From Macquaria australasica (taxonomy: Eukaryota; Chordata; Actinopteri; Centrarchiformes; Percichthyidae), in NCBI GenBank assembly GCA_005408345.1, contig SEMN01000001.1, forward strand, positions 124,001 through 188,000: 64,000 nt of DNA, in the 5' to 3' direction. The stretch's first letter is position 1, and every line of letters starts with the position of its first letter. The translations under genes and the position numbers were made by a program. Below are positions 12,690 to 26,100 of this stretch, in pieces. The notes below the pieces were generated by a model. It worked only from the letters and a program-made list of their open reading frames with translations. It was not told the origin of the DNA and did no database searches.

Positions 12690-15600
12690 TACACAGCTGA
12701 AACTTAAGAAAGTTAAGACAGTCCTGATTTTTTAAAGATTGAAGCTAAAAGCTTAATCTCACATTTGTTTGTGAAACATTAAGTGGACACCTAATGACAT
12801 ACAGTAACCTACCAAATTACACATATGTGTAATTTTTTTTCTTGTTTTATATATGTGTGTGTATGTACATATATATACATACATATACATAAGCTCTGAA
12901 GGGTATTGGCATTCTTTACACAGACTTGAAACCGAGCTGAACCCTCAAAACAGTCCACTCAGTCAGCTGATGATAAAGCTAGCCAACCAGGCTTCCATCA
13001 GCTCTGATTCAAAACAACACAGCAGAATAAAACTAATTATGAATCAGTCAAAAGATCTTTATTTCAAACATTAGAGAAATGAAACAAAAACCCAAAGTAG
13101 ACTAAATTGTTATTTGACTCTAAACAGTGAATATAAATTAGCTGAGTCCCTCCTCTCTGTTAGAGACAGGAAACTGGTCCTGACCAAATACAGGCTCAGT
13201 GACCACCAACTGGCCATAGAAACAGGAAGATACAGACAGACATCAGCATAATAGAACCTGTATGTATGTCATCATGAGAACTCTATAGACCTTCATCTCA
13301 ATCTGGTCATTTACTTTATAGTAACATTCAGAGTAAGAAGACCAGTGTTCTACTATTCTGTGTTCGGAAAATATTTGGAAACGTTTGACCGCAAAAATGT
13401 TTCCGATAAAGAAGTGCGATATAATCTCCAGCACGTCCACCCAGTACAGGGTATTGGACTTCACTGGACAAGGAGGATTCGGCAACGTTGTCAAGAGTGT
13501 CAATTTAACAATGAACGAAGTTGGAAGAATGAAGTTGGTGGCAATTAAGACTCACAATAATATTGCAGATATGTTAATTCGACATGAAGTAAAAATGCTG
13601 AAAGTGGTCAGGGCTCTTGACCCTGAGAAAAAGAACATTATAGAATTCCTGGAATATTTCAAGTTCAACAACCTCTCTTGCCTGGCCTTCGAGGTGCTGG
13701 ACAAGAGCCTTTGGGACCTGATGGAAGAGAGGGAGGGCATGCCATTTACTCTTAATGAAATTCGCCCTGTGACCCACCAGCTACTCGTAGCATTTGAAGC
13801 TCTGAAGGGTATTGGGATCCTTCACACGGACTTGAAACCTGACAACGTAATGCTTGTCAATCACAAGGATCAGCCCTTCAAAGTTAAGCTAATCGACTTT
13901 GGTCTGGCCTGTCCAGTAAGTAAAGTGCGTGTTGGTATGAAAATGCAGGTTGAAGACTACAGGGCTCCAGAGGTGACCTTGGGCCTCCCCTTGTCCAAAG
14001 CCGTTGACATGTGGGGAGTGGGATGCGTCATGTCGTTCCTGTACTTTAGTGTCGACATCTTCACTGGAGACTGTGCTTATCATAGGATGAAAGCTATGGT
14101 GCACATGCTGGGTCAGCCAGAGGACCACGTGCTGAGTGCTGGACTAAACACCTTGGAGTATTTCAGCAGAGAGGAGGGCTCCATTAGTCCAAGGTGGAGA
14201 CCAAAATCACCAGAGGAGTACCTGGAGGCAACCGGTATTACCCCCAAAGTTGAATGGGAGTTTTTCGACATAGCCAGGAATTTGGAGGATGCGGTACATA
14301 CATACCCAGAGAACAGCGACACTCTTGATGCTCTTGAGTATGAAGATAGGGTGGCATTTTTAAGCCTCCTAAAATCGTGTCTAAATATGGATGCTGGATG
14401 TAGAATCACACCCACGAAAGCCCTAAAACACCCTTTTATTACAATGGTTCACCTGGTCGATAAAGTGGACACCAGCTCATATGCAGAGGAGTCCTTTAAG
14501 TTAATGACCGTTTGCTCCTTTCAAAATTTAGATGAATCAGATGATAATCTCTCTGACACTAAAACAAACACGGAGCTCAGAGATGACCAGGCTTCTGGAT
14601 ATTCAAACGCTGAGATTTCCAGTTCATCAGGACCTTCAGCGGCCACTGACCTTTATGATGGAGTCAGAGACACTACCACTCCCACTAAAGAAAAGTCAGG
14701 TGATGCTGCTACTGTCAGTAATGACAATACAGATAAAGATCGTGTGCCAATTGCCAGTATCACTAATGCTGACAGAGTTTCAGCTGCTGCTGGCTTAGAG
14801 AATAGATCATCCACTTCTAGTGAAAGACATTCAGTCGCTGAGATTATCAGCCATGAAACTCCAACAGGACCTTCAGCGGCCACTGACATTTATGATGGAG
14901 TCAGAGACACTACTACTCCCACTAAAGAAGAGTCAGGTGATGCTGCTACTTCCAATAATGACAATATGGATACTGATTGTGTGCCAATTGCCAGTACCAC
15001 TCATGATGACAGAGTTTCAGCTGCCGCTGGCTCAACTGATGGAGCTGCAGCCTCCATTTCTTCAAATGACGGAGCTACAGCTGCCATTACACCTGCTGAT
15101 GTGGATGACGTGAAGAAGAAGAAGAAGAAGAAGAAGAAGAAGAAGAAGAAGAAGAAGAAGAAGAATGTGTTTCAAAGGACCTGCAAATTCTTCCGCAGAT
15201 TGAGGACGAGAGTGGTTTCCATCTTCCACCCCCGAGAGAACTAAACACACACCACATTTACTACAAAAATTAGAACAAATACACCAAAAATTAGACTATA
15301 GTTAGACCCAGGCGTACAGTTATACATCATTCTCCACCACATGTCCTATCTGGATGACTTCATTTAGGGAGGCACAGTGGTGCAGTGGTTAGCACTGTCA
15401 CCTCACAGCAAGAGTGTTCTGTATGAAGGTATTTTTGGAGCAAAACAACTGAGCACCTGTGACAGTGGAATTTGTAGTTGTAGAAAATAGTCACACGTGT
15501 AACAGTAAACTTGAAGTCACAGAGAAAAAAGGTTTGCAACTTTGTAAAGCATTTTTCTCTGTGACTTGTTACACATGACTATTTTACAAATTCTACTGTC

Positions 15601-17100
15601 ACAGGTGCTCAGTTGTTTTGCTCCAAAAATACCTTCATAGTTCTGGGCCTTTTTCTGTGTGGAGTTTTTCATCTTCTCCCTGTGTCATCGTGGGTTTTCT
15701 CCCACAGTTCAAAAATATTCAATCAAATTTGATCATAATTAATTTGTAAATTGGGTTAAATAAAAATGGCAAAATAAAAATATAAGTTTATAATATGATC
15801 ATTATTTTGTGTTGAAAATTTAGGAGAAATTAAGAATGCTTGCAAAGTTATTTATGAAGTAACACATTTAAACTCCATGTTTAAGTTGTAATCTGACCAG
15901 ACTTCTTGGCGTCTAAAGATTTGCAGTGAACAGGAGTAATGTTGAAATAATGTATAACTTTGAGTGCTGCCGCAAGGTGTAACATGCACAACAGCCAAAG
16001 TTGCACTGCAGCAAGGTTCAGCATCATTACTTTCTCCACGGGAAAATAATCTTAAACCTGATGGTAAAGTTTTATTATGGCTATTAAAAAGAACAACTAT
16101 CAGATTTTCATATGTCCTAAGAAACTCTGTTGGATCCTACTCTGGAACCTACGGGGCAATATAAATAAAGTTTTAGAAAGCAACTATTTTTAACTGTATG
16201 TAGAGTCTGGTTAGATCTCCACTAACTTGTGAGAAATGTATTTGGATGTTTAGCTTGCTCTTTGTTCAGATTTGTTCACCAGCTGGTTAGTACAGTACCT
16301 ACCCAGCACTGTGGCTGAACCATACAGTAATTTGTGGGCCATAAAACCAAAACACTGAGAAAAAAGAGGCTGAAAAGCTAAAGATAAAAGTTATTTTAAT
16401 CTGTATTGCCAACACTCATCTTACTCAGTTACCAATTTTCAAAATTTGACCATAGTTGAAACTCTAGACTTAACAACATTATGTGAGTCAGGAGCTGAGT
16501 CTATATTGTCTCGGACCACGTAGACCCAAACAAGATGGTTTGCACGATGACGTGCAGCACGCTGTCCACTTACATCAGAAGGTGAAAACCAGCAAACCAA
16601 CAAACTTCTGGTCACAACCTTAGTAAGAGCATCAAACAGACCAACAACAAAAACACGCCTTTTGATTTTAAGTCTTTGTGATTATAAAATAGTGTCTTCT
16701 GAGTTGACAGCTGTCAGTGATTTGTCCGTAAAGTAGATCCTACATGATACGCCGGCATCAAAACTATAGCATCAAAGTTTTTCTCTGCAGATTTCTCAGA
16801 GTGTCCTGATCCTTGAAATTTTCTGCACAGAAACTATGATCCCTAATTGGTAAAAAAAAACAACAAAAAAAACCCTTGTGGTGAGTTTTGTTAGGAAAGC
16901 CTTTGAAAGAGAGCGTAAAGTGAATTTAGCTCTATTGAGGATGATTTCAAAGCTGTTTTTTTGTATGGTCAGCACATATGAGAGATCTTTTATCCTTCTG
17001 AAAGGCTGGAGGAATGAGACAGTCTGAAGCCCACTGACTCAGATCCCTATTCTCTGTGCACAGCCCCTCACTTTCAGTGGGAGGTCACACAGAAGGACTG

Positions 17101-17141
<41 letters not shown>

Positions 17142-20100
17142 CACACACACACTAAGATTTCAGGCAGCTTATGCTGTATTTACTACCAGGGAGCTGGGAT
17201 GAAAGTCAAGGTTGCAGTGAAGTTGGAATTGAAGAGTTGTGTGTTTGCGTGGGTGTATGTGTGCGATTTTGCACTTGTACTTGCTAAGTGAAGCCTGAAC
17301 TTGGCCTACAGGCTTTTTGGAGAATACATGAGCTCTGATTATATTAGTTGTCTCCTCACCTCGGCATGTTGTAGCTATGTCTGCCAAACCAGGAAGTGCT
17401 GAACTGTTCACCTCTGCTGCGTTTTAACACCATGTTAGACCTTTATTCTAACTGAGAGATGAACCTGCATGTGTACTTACTTGTGGAGATGCAGGGTATC
17501 ATCTCCACTCTTTGTGGTATTATTTATGACATTGTATTGACCGGGATAGGGAAATACTCTTATTTTATCTGTTATCAGAGTGTCAGAGTGCAGGATTAGT
17601 CTCAGAGTAGCACCACCTATTTTTGCACAAGGAGATTTGAACAAAGATGCTGCCCTGCTGCCATTTATGACCTCTATGATGATGGAGCTGAAGTGCTGTA
17701 CTGTGTGTGCTTTTAACAGCCTTACAGCTCTGGTATTTAAGAGGCATAAATGACTTGAAAGAACAAACAGCTTTGAAATTGTCCTCAATAGAGCTAAATG
17801 AGATTTCCTTTCCGACAGCCTACACATAACGTTTGCACCAACAGCCATCCACCTCTGCATTTCCCTCTGCCAGTAAAACACACACACTCAGACATTTACT
17901 TTAGCACTCACAGGAATGCCGTGCATAGTTGGGCATTGTTCATCACTACACAAAAGCAGAAAATAAGAAAAAGATCCCTCGTCCACTTCTTTTATTTCAG
18001 TTTTGCAATGTTCTCTCATTATTTCCTTTCATTATCACAGAACTCAATCCTTTCCCCCTGCAGGTAGGTAAATTAGCCACACAAAGCAGCATCCTTCCTG
18101 TCCGCTTGTTGAAGTGGCAGCTATTGAGTAGTTTTATTAGCCTTGTGCTAACAAGACCATTTACTCTGCAAACCCTTCCTTGATAACACTGATTGGCTTT
18201 CACGCTCAAATCCTCCGGATGATGTGCTATTTTTGCACAAGCTAGACGAAAGAAAAATACAGTTTGACAAAGGAAAATTTGAATTTAATTATAAAGCACA
18301 TGAAAAGACTGACTGTTAGTTATAGAAAAGTATTGTGCGGTTTATTTTTTTTTATGAATCAGTAAATATTCAGCAGCAGATGTGGTGTGAACATTTGGAC
18401 TGCACATTGAAAATAATTAAAACACTTTTTCTTCATTACAGTTTTACAGTAATTGCCCCCTGGGGTCACAGAATTCCCCCTCATAGTTTCCTTTCCAGTT
18501 TTTATAGAATATTGAACTCAGCATTTGGTAGTTAAATCTGAGAAATAAATATTCACAGACCCACCCCACTACATACAGTATTTCCAAAGAGATCTTACAT
18601 AATAAACTGTATGTTGACACCTGCATAAAATTATTTAGAAAGCAACACATTCAGTAAATTCAGGTAGATAAATACTAAACTGCTGAGAAACTTAGTTTGT
18701 TAAATGAAAGATTAACAAAAAAACAAAAAAACAAAAAGGATGAAAAAATATTTAACGTTTACAGTCAGGAGTTTAAAAATGTATTTATGTTCTTTTGTAT
18801 TTTGTCCAGGTGGGAACAAGCTCAAGGGACAGCAGTTCCGTCTGGACTGGACCTGGATCTCTCTGGAGAAAGAGTACTACGTGGTGGACGAGGAGGACAA
18901 GTTCCTGGAGGTGGTGCTCAGGCGGAGAGGCTACCTGGGAGAGACGTCTTTCATTGGTTAGTCTGGTTGTCTTTCTGTCTCTCTCCCTTTCTGATCCAAG
19001 AGGACATGCTTTGTGCTTTTAGCCACGCTAGCAGGGTGGCCCTATGGTAATGTCGGTATGTCAGTCGGTCAGTCGGTCCACCGCTTAGGTACAGGCTGAA
19101 GTATCACAACAGCTGCCAGATGGATTGCCACAACATGTGGTTCATGGTCCCCAGACGATTAATCCTAAATACTTTGATGTTTCCCTGACTTTCCTCTAGC
19201 ACCACCATGAGGTTGATACGTTTGGTTTTGAGTGAAATGTCTCAACAACTATTGGATGGATTGCCATGAAATTTGGTAAACACTTTCATGTCCCCTAAAG
19301 ATGAATTGTAATAAATGTAGTGATGCCCTGACTTTTAATCTAGCGCCATCATCAGGTCAAAATTTAACTTTGTCCAAACTAATGACGTTTCCATCAGCCT
19401 CAGCTGTACTTTGTGTTTTGTGCTCATTTGCAAATGTTAGCATGCTAACACGCTAAACAAATATGGTGAACATGGTAAAAACATTATACCTCCCAAGCAT
19501 CATAGCCTATTAGCATAGCAAATGAGCATTTTCACTGTGAGCATGTCAGCATGCTGGCATTAGCATTTAGCTCAAAGCACCACGGTGCCTGAGTGCAGCC
19601 TCACAGAGCTGCTAGCGTGGCTGTAGCCTCTCAGTCTTGTTTCTGACAATCTCTTACTGTCTCCTTTTCTGTGTCATTCATTTCAACTTTCATTGCTTTA
19701 CATTACTGTTATTATCAGGTTTTTGTTAGCTCTACATTCCTCTTTCTGTGTGTAACAAGCATAAAAGAAAAGGAGCGCAGAAAATAGCGTCAAAATGCTA
19801 CACAATTCAGATAACACACAACCTGAGCCTTTTTGTTGTACTTTTTTTATTTTTTATTTTTGCTTGTGTGATGGTTGATAGTCAACACAATTTTGTCATT
19901 TGCTTCACTGCAGAGCTTTATGTGTCTTCCATTCACTTGGAGTGCTGCTCTCCAAACATAATCTCTTAAAGTTGAAGCCAAAAAGAAATTGCAACATTTC
20001 CTTTCAACACACTATAACCAGGTCTATCCTCTAAGCCAAAGTAATTTTGTTTGGCCTTGAACCATTTTAGAGTTCTAAAAAAAAGAAAATGTTTGTGAGT

Positions 20101-23100
20101 TTGAGAAGGCTAGATGAGATAGCTGTAAGGCCAATGTGGTGCCCTACGCAGAGATACTCTTTATTTACCAGCACATACAAAATAACAATGTCAAGAAAAG
20201 TATCTTTGCTACAAGACTCCTTGTGAAGCAACATGCCATTTTCCTTGATGTTCAAAGTTCAGCTTTATTTGTCCCAGATGGGCAAGTGGTTTGTGTGAGG
20301 ACATATGAGGACATGAAGTAGGTTGCATCAAAACATGTACAGGTCAGGGTGCCCCGGTAGCTCACCTGGTAGAGCGCATACCATATATACTAAGGGTGAG
20401 TCCTTACCCCAGCAGCCCAGGTTATACTCCAGCCCAGGCCTTTGCTGCAAGTCACCCCTTTCCTGTCTCTCTCCAGCTGTCACTATAAAATAAAGGCAAA
20501 AATGCCCGAAAAAAAAAATCTAAAATAAAACTAACAAACCAAGTACATATCAAAAAGCAATAAAATGCATTGCATTGACCAGGTGGATACAACAAAATCC
20601 ATAGATGGGAGGCAAAGCGAGTTGATCTTTGCTCTTTGTTCTATGCAGGTGGGTTTGATGCGTCTCAAGAGTTTGAGATGACATTAAGATCAGACCAAAA
20701 ACAAAGCTACGTTCACAATTTTACTTAGAAAAGTGACTTAGTGTACTGTACTTTGTGAAACATGGTCATCAAAGTTGTTCTTGGGAAAATGTATCAATTT
20801 TCTGAGAAGAAAAAAAATCTGCTGTTACATTTTGTTCCAAATTAGACCTGTTTTGCTCTTAAAATGCTGTTATCATCAATCTGAGGTAGTTTTTCACCAG
20901 CCTTAGGTAGCGGATAAATGGCTACTCTTAGCGTTTTAGCCACATTAGTCTGTCAAATGTCTTGTGACAGCAGTTGACAGTGACATCAGGAACATTTCGC
21001 CTCTGTCTAGAAGGCAGACAATAAGTAAATCATCAGCAAACTTAAAAATATAGTGAGCATCATGCCGGCTGCAACACTCACCAATGTAGAAAACACAGAG
21101 TGGGCAGAGAACACACTGCTGGCTCTGTGCTGCTCAAATCTCAATTCCAGCCAGCTACACAGACATCATTGCCAGAGTTTTTAATAAGCTTTTTGACCAG
21201 CAGATGGAGGTGATTTTGTGTTGGAAACAACAGCACAGCATGTTTCTGTGCTTGTGTCTGAGTGTTTGTGCAGGTTCGAAGGTTAAAAGGATGATGATGA
21301 TGTTGTCCCCGAACGCTCCTCTTAGCCCTGACTTTGTCATGCTTCAGCTCGTTCGCTCTGGGAGAAGCAGCAGCTGTAAGCAGCTTTTACTCTCTTCCAC
21401 CTCTCATCATCATTCTGATCCCTGTTAATTGTTGGGTCAGGTGTTAGCATCACAGTGTGGCAGTTTACGTAAGCTTTAAGACTTACCTACCTGCGTATGT
21501 GCTGGTGTGTGTATATGTGATTCCTCTCTGGAAGGTTTTGAGTGTATCTCTTGGGCACACATGAAAGCTTGCGTTCTGACTCTCATCTCTTTGCACAGTT
21601 GGTGTGTAAGCACCTGGTTATCTCTGACCACACACACACACAACACATACACACACATTTGCTTTCAAGCCCTCTTTTTGAATGAATGTCTAGCATGGTA
21701 TGTCGACGAGGTGCTGAAATACATCAATGTGAAAGTACTGCTTTCCATCTAGGCCGAGGCAGCAACAACATGTGTGGTTTGTGCGGTACAACATAAGTGC
21801 ATGGTTTGAATGAAGATTAAAGAGAGAGAATATTTACATGTAACCTAAAGTAAAAACTGTCTTACTCCACAGCACCAAACCTAGGTCACTCTGGCAACAG
21901 TATTTTGTCTCATTACCCAAATAAAATTTGCATGCTTGCATGTCTGTATTTATACATGCCTGTGTCTATATGCCCAGTGTGGATCTGTTCAGGTACTGAT
22001 GATGAAATATGATCTAATTTAGGGCAACACAGAATGAAAAACAGAAACTGATCAGAGTCTAATAACTTTCATAGATTTCAATTTGCTGGGCTGGTGAACA
22101 GAAGAATGGAGCGAATGAACCAATAACAGAGTGGCAACATACTGGAGGTGGACAGAATAGCAGGAACACCAAACAATGCATGCAATCCAATACCATACCG
22201 CCACAGTAATGGCACCTTTGATTGATGCTTGGTGTCAATTGAACTCATTTTATGGCTGTAGTTTGTGTCGCTGTCAGCAAATATAATATAAGAGTCAGTG
22301 CTGTTGAAGCTCTACGTGTGTTCCCTTTTGCTCGTTTAGCTTTCATGTGTTTCAAGTCTGAGAGTTTTCTCCTTGCCAAAGTGCATAGTTTTGCAGTTTG
22401 CTTGAAGGATGCACTCGACTGGCTATTAAAGGTTGGTCAAAGGACTGGTCAGAGCTGACACATACTGCTGATGGTACTCAAGTTGGAATATGACTCACTT
22501 GTGATTTTGATTTCCAGGGGGTGGACAAAACAACAGAAACACAATTTGAGACAGGATGTTAGCTTTTGAGAACAGAATCAAAGCTACAAAGGCAACTTCA
22601 ACTCTCAAAAATGTCCCAAAAATCATATACCAAACAGATAAACACCTGGCTATTTTATGTAAATGTATTCTCTTTCAAATTCATTGTCATGAACCAAACA
22701 CTGACAGCAATGATGATGTTGATGATATAGCGCAGTCAGAAAGTATTATGACAAAGAAGTACAAAGAAGTATTATGAAAAAGAACAATGACTATGAGGTT
22801 AAAGTGTCAACTCTCAGCTTTATTTAAGGCTTTTTTAATATACCCACATCAGATGAACAGTGTAGGAACTGCAACCCCTTTTACACATGCTACTGCCAAT
22901 TTATGGGGACAGAAAATCAGAGCAATTATAAACATTGACAAAGTAATCACATCAAATTTGGTTGCAAATCTTTGTTTTGGGGTTAGGTGAGTGTGTACGC
23001 CGTTTTACCATAAATACCTCCTTGGCTGACGTTTGGTCGATAAAATGAAAAAGTGAAAGTAAAAAATGCCCATCACAGTTTCCCAGAGCCCAAGATGACA

Positions 23101-26100
23101 TGATTCAGTTGCTTGTTTTCTCCTGCCAACAGTCTGAAATCCAAACACATTAAATTTACAATTATATAAAACAGAAAATCAGCAAATCCTCACTTTTGAG
23201 AAGCCTGAATAAGCAAATGTATAAATTTAAAATGTTTGCTTTAAAAAAATGACCAACGATTAATCAATTGTCAAAATAGTTGCCAATTCATTTTTTGTTG
23301 ATTGACTAAAAAGGGTTATGAGTCTGTTCAGACAATTCAATTTCAATTCAGTTTTATTTATATAGCACCATATCATAACAAAGTTATCTCAGGGCACTTA
23401 TGGATATGAACAAGAAATTGATATGAACACCCTCAAAGCACCCTTAAAGCTCAAAGTCAGCACTTTAACCTCTGAGTTGTTTTTTCATTTTTTCAAGATG
23501 CTGAAGTGGAACCAAAACAATAAAATACATACAATTAAAAACTGTTTACTAATGCTTTCTCACTCTGTGTGCAAGTGTGTGTGTGTGTGTGTGTGAAGTT
23601 GGCTAATGCAGGATAAGGGAGGGTAGTAACGAAAATCAAAGATCGCCTCAAAACCAGAGCTGTACATGAAAAGACAACTGATGTCAGAAAGAAAAACCAA
23701 TGAATCTAAAAAAGAAAAGAAAAATAATAAAAAAAAAGGAAGACATAAAAAGCCACATCGGAATTCCTGGCAGAAGTAGGTGCAGACAGATCGATAGATT
23801 ACATGAGATTAGACAGGGAGTGTGTCAGGGATGGAAAAGCAGGGAGAAAGACACCCAGCGATGTTGTCAGAAACTTGCTGGCGTTGCGAGGGTTAGCTGA
23901 TTAAAGCTGCTGTGGTGCCAGGCAACTGTGGAGGAGAGCTGTTACACATGCTCCATCACAACAGGACGTACAGGTAGAGAGGATCAGTGAAGGAGGAACG
24001 CAGTGATAAGATCAAGGTTCAAAGATGCCCCCGCAAAGCAGAGCTCGAGCAGAACGGGGCTGGAGAGCATTGGGATCAGATTGGATTCTTCTACCACTGT
24101 TTTCAAGATTACGCCTCACTTTCTCACTTCTTATGAAAAAAAAAAAAATCCAAACACAACTAAGATATCAACCTTCAGCTTAATTCTTCATGTGTGTGCC
24201 CTCTTCCCCGCCTGCTGTGTCTTCTTCTAATTGAGTTCTGTCACTTTTCCCTGTCTCCTGTGACACTGTCCCACCGACTTGACAACCCACTTAACCTGTC
24301 CCACCTCCTTTTCTTTTCATCTGTAATCTCTCCTCGCCTCATCACGCCGTGGAGGGCCCTTGGTCCTTTTGCTCCTAACCTGCTTTTCCTCATCAAAGAC
24401 ACCACCTCTCTTCTTCCTGCTCCCTTACTGCCTTATAGCCCTGGGTCTGTGCCCTAGGCTGTGTCTTATATCCTTCCTCCACCCACTCTCCATTTGTCAT
24501 TCATCTTAAATCTACCTTCTTCTCTCCTCTGTCTCACTCCAGCGCAGCGCTCATTCGCAGTTTGTTCTCGCTCTGTCTTCTGTTTTCCCACTTCCTTGCG
24601 TGCATCCTGTATTTGGTTGTTAGCCATTGTGGTGTGTCTCTGCTGGTTCCTCTCCATCTTTGTCTTTGTTTTGTCACATCTTCTTGCTCTGTTCCCTTCA
24701 TGAAACCTTCCACTCCCCTCCAAGTCCTCATCCTCTCCGCATCTTTCCTTTCCTCTCTTCTTCCCATCTTCTTTGCTGTATGAGTGAGGAACCCCATGGG
24801 GAAACAAAATGGAATTGAATTGTCATTCTTCTTTTTTAGTCCATGCATAAGTCAAAGCTCACTCCTTGAAGACAATTTTTTCCCCCTCTCTGCACTGTCC
24901 TTTTCTGGTCTAAGAGATAAATGGAGGATTGTTAACAAGGTGTACATTTGCCAGGTTAATCATCTCCTGTGGGATATATTCCAGCCTCATTATTGTTGCC
25001 AAGCAGGATGGATGGAGAGATCATTTAATTTCACCAGGAGAGAATAGAAACTTTTGCCCCCATGAACCTCTTTTCTGCAGATCTCCACCTCAGCTGCCTT
25101 AATGTGAAATGACCTTTATGGTATAATGAGCATGAAGGTACCTGCAATCATAAATCTTCTCAAGAATTGTATATTTTAGATTCAGCCAAACTCAGCTTAT
25201 TGCGGTATTTGCTTTCAGTAGTGAAATAAACTACAATACAGAACAAAAGAAAGGAAAGTTTGCAGCTATAAACAGAATTTGTGTGTTTGTGAGCAACTCC
25301 TTGTATCTGTGAGTTTGTGTGTGTGTATGTGTGTGTGTGTGTTATGGAGACACAAACACAAGGGACTCTAGCTCTGAGGAACAGCACCATTGAGATCAAT
25401 ACCCTCGGGTGGGTATATCTCCACCTGCTGAGAAGGAACCCCAGTGCAACCCCAGGCAAGGCGTGTCTCTTCCCTCCAGGGAGTCCAGCAAGGGTGGCAC
25501 ATTAAGGCGCTAACCCTTTTAAGATCAACACTTCCTCTCGCTTGAAGGCAGGGTGTTGTGTATATGTGTTTTATTTGATGTGGATCAACTGATCATCAGG
25601 ATAGAAAGACAAGAAAGATAAGATCGATTTCTTTTGACTTCTTTGAAGTCTATAATCCTTCATTATATCAAGTTTTTTTTACGTACACAATACACAATGT
25701 CATGTCATGTTGAATGAAATTCTGAGATTTGTGTGTGTGTATGCCATTGTCAGCAGCAACTGCAGGTGTCACTGAATCAATCCGGACTGAAATCGTTAGG
25801 ATGATATTCAGCTGTTAAATAAAGTTGAGACTTAGCGGTTTATAGGTTGAAAATAGAAATAATGAAGTTATTGTACATGATTGAACAATAAAAATCATCA
25901 GTATACCTGTGTTTATACAGTGTTTTATAAGTCCAGACCCCTCAGAGTTTTCTAAACATTTCTGATGCTGGTGGCACAGTCTAAAGATAGTGTGTCTGTT
26001 CAACCAAAACTCTTGTCCAGAGCAAGATATCAATTTCTGCACACATTGCTATGAAATGTGCTGTTGATAGTCATGGTCATGGTCGGAGGATGAATTCTTT

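Larger units (their letters stand above)
4387..18809 (+). other. frem2 intron 2 (14.4 kb) containing a nested kinase gene
   Basis: Bounded by GTAAGA and GTCCAG. Besides the intronless kinase (13397-15244) and its nearby relic, it holds repeat copies at about 7645-7845, 7857-8410 and 15366-15710, and CA repeats at 11981, 12646 and 17103. From 4387 to 7600, 8420 to 11900 and 15720 to 17100 I see only AT-rich non-coding sequence with short chance ORFs. Confidence 0.8.

Noticed and set aside
17477..17887. 136-residue reverse-strand ORF in intron 2
   Set aside because: No recognisable domain, TA/CA-rich context, no splice or promoter support; chance ORF.
20348..20425. Possible tRNA gene
   Set aside because: A-box-like start but degraded B box, no cloverleaf I could fold, and a SINE tail follows; called a SINE instead.
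20950..21190. Possible antisense LINE fragment
   Set aside because: Only short words resemble reverse-transcriptase sequence; too weak to call without a search.
24461..24848. Overlapping ORFs of 80-113 residues on both strands
   Set aside because: They arise from a pyrimidine-rich tract (Ser/Leu/Pro on one strand, Arg/Glu/Lys on the other) without domain similarity.
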